Shown here: positions 63,315 through 64,000 of the stretch, one piece after another
Position numbering within the stretch: position 1 is the stretch's first letter
Layout of the letters: every line of letters starts with the position of its first letter
DNA from: Acanthamoeba sp. SK_2022b
Taxonomy: Eukaryota > Discosea > Longamoebia > Acanthamoebidae
NCBI GenBank assembly: GCA_027943245.1
Contig: JANDJZ010000315.1
Location: 1 to 64,000 of the forward strand
DNA: 64,000 bases
Direction: 5' to 3'
Position numbers and translations under genes: made by a program
Notes under the pieces: model-generated
The model's database searches: none
What the model saw: only the letters and a program-made list of their open reading frames with translations
Told to the model about the DNA's origin: nothing

Positions 63315-64000
63315 TTACGACTTGGGCTTGTTGAGGAAGCGAAGCGAGAGGTAGGCCAGGAAACGGGTGATAATGATCATGCCCACCACGAAGAGAATCT
63401 GCACGCGTCGACAGCCACCAGCACCACCGTCAGCTTCTGACCGGACAACAGGCGCTCATGGGATGTGAGATAGGAGGCACGTACATCGCCCCAGATGTTC
63501 GTCTCCACGTTGAGCTCGTTCAGAATGTCACCGCCGGTGATGGGGTTGGCGCCGGCGAAGGCCGCCGAACCGGGAGTGGGCGTGAAGTTGCGGTCGCCGA
63601 TGTCGAATTCGTTGAGGAGGGTCAGCTCGTACGAGTACTTGACGAACGAGATCCACCGAGCCCACCGGATCCACACGCGCAGGTTCTCCTGCCGGATGAA
63701 GAAGCCGCCAAGCAGGATGGACGACAGCACGACGATGACGGAAACGGTGATGGCCTTCTTCACGTCGAGCATGGTGGCGCCGATGAGGAGACCGATGCCG
63801 CTGCCTAACAGCGCAAATAGACACATGATGACGATGTAGAAGATGAAAGCCCCCGCGTCTGGTGATAGGTTGACCTATATAGAACGTTGACGATGGCGAA
63901 GGGTCAACCACTGCTCAGCACTTTCTGGGGGGGGGGGCTAGCTACCATCCAATAGGTGATGCAGGCGAACATGATTGGCAGAACGAGTTCAAGCGGAGTC
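63315..64000 (-). CDS. ABCG-type half-transporter, C-terminal part (N-terminus beyond window)
   Basis: Model: complement(join(63315..63398,63485..63874,63946..>64000)). Only the end of the ABC2 membrane domain is inside: FACITYWMVNLSPDAGAFIF, hydrophobic helices (CLFALLGSGIGLLIGATM, AITVSVIVVLSSILLGGFFI), the ABCG re-entry region RWISFVKYSYELTLLNEF, and a last TM with ILFVVGMIIITRFLAYLSLR then NKPKS at the stop. ABCG proteins export sterols, lipids or xenobiotics with ATP. The nucleotide-binding domain should lie to the right of the window. Confidence 0.85.

Overview
The window is nuclear DNA of a GC-rich, very intron-dense protist. Nearly every gene is cut into many short exons by GT-AG introns of about 48-120 bp whose donors are mostly GTACG, GTGCG or GTAAG. 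Spacers are short and AT-rich, poly-C runs are frequent, and dinucleotide and trinucleotide repeats sit inside introns. This composition, together with the gene set (double BTB/MATH proteins, RapGAP, RGS, PLAC8-like, HA-domain protein, Ctr copper transporter), fits an amoebozoan, and Acanthamoeba fits best. That assignment is an inference from style and content; no database was searched.

I support 24 protein-coding genes. The exon models below were built by eye, and for the genes with full exon lists the reading phase closes at every junction. 1-4.7 kb: a helicase-associated (HA) domain protein running off the left edge (-) and a coiled-coil protein (+). 4.9-19.4 kb, all +: a secreted type-B carboxylesterase/cholinesterase-like enzyme, a protein with two BTB-BACK-MATH modules, a myristoylation-signal F-box protein, and EMC1 of the ER membrane complex (25 exons, with five microsatellites in its introns). 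19.6-22 kb (-): a Swi5-family recombination protein with a long N-terminal extension and an ADP-ribosylglycohydrolase. 22.2-31.8 kb (+): a RapGAP, selenoprotein O (SelO), and a zinc-independent MDR reductase. 31.9-37.4 kb (-): an RGS protein with a C-terminal cysteine cluster and a protein resembling the meiotic axis protein SYCP2. 37.7-48.2 kb (+): a giant single-pass receptor (folate-receptor-like modules, filamin repeats, EGF, REJ, GPS, TM) with an RS-rich cytoplasmic tail. 48.6-64 kb: a PLAC8-like protein (+), a sterol desaturase/fatty acid hydroxylase (-), an intronless GNAT acetyltransferase (-), an F-box plus RanBP2 zinc-finger protein (-), an intronless charged nuclear-type protein (-), a TLC-domain membrane protein (-), a Ctr copper transporter (+), an unknown seven-exon protein (+), and the 3' end of an ABCG half-transporter (-).

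The strongest new signals are these. (1) SelO ends Cys-Val-Thr-TGA-Ser-Ser-TAA and is followed about 330 bp downstream by a textbook SECIS fold, so it is very probably a selenocysteine protein. (2) A SYCP2-like axis protein and a Swi5-family protein lie 11 kb apart, a small meiosis/recombination toolkit. (3) A polycystin/REJ-like receptor carries an RS domain. (4) There is a recurring class of GC-AG introns, often GCACG at the donor, which mirrors the normal GTACG donor and is needed to keep at least six genes in frame.
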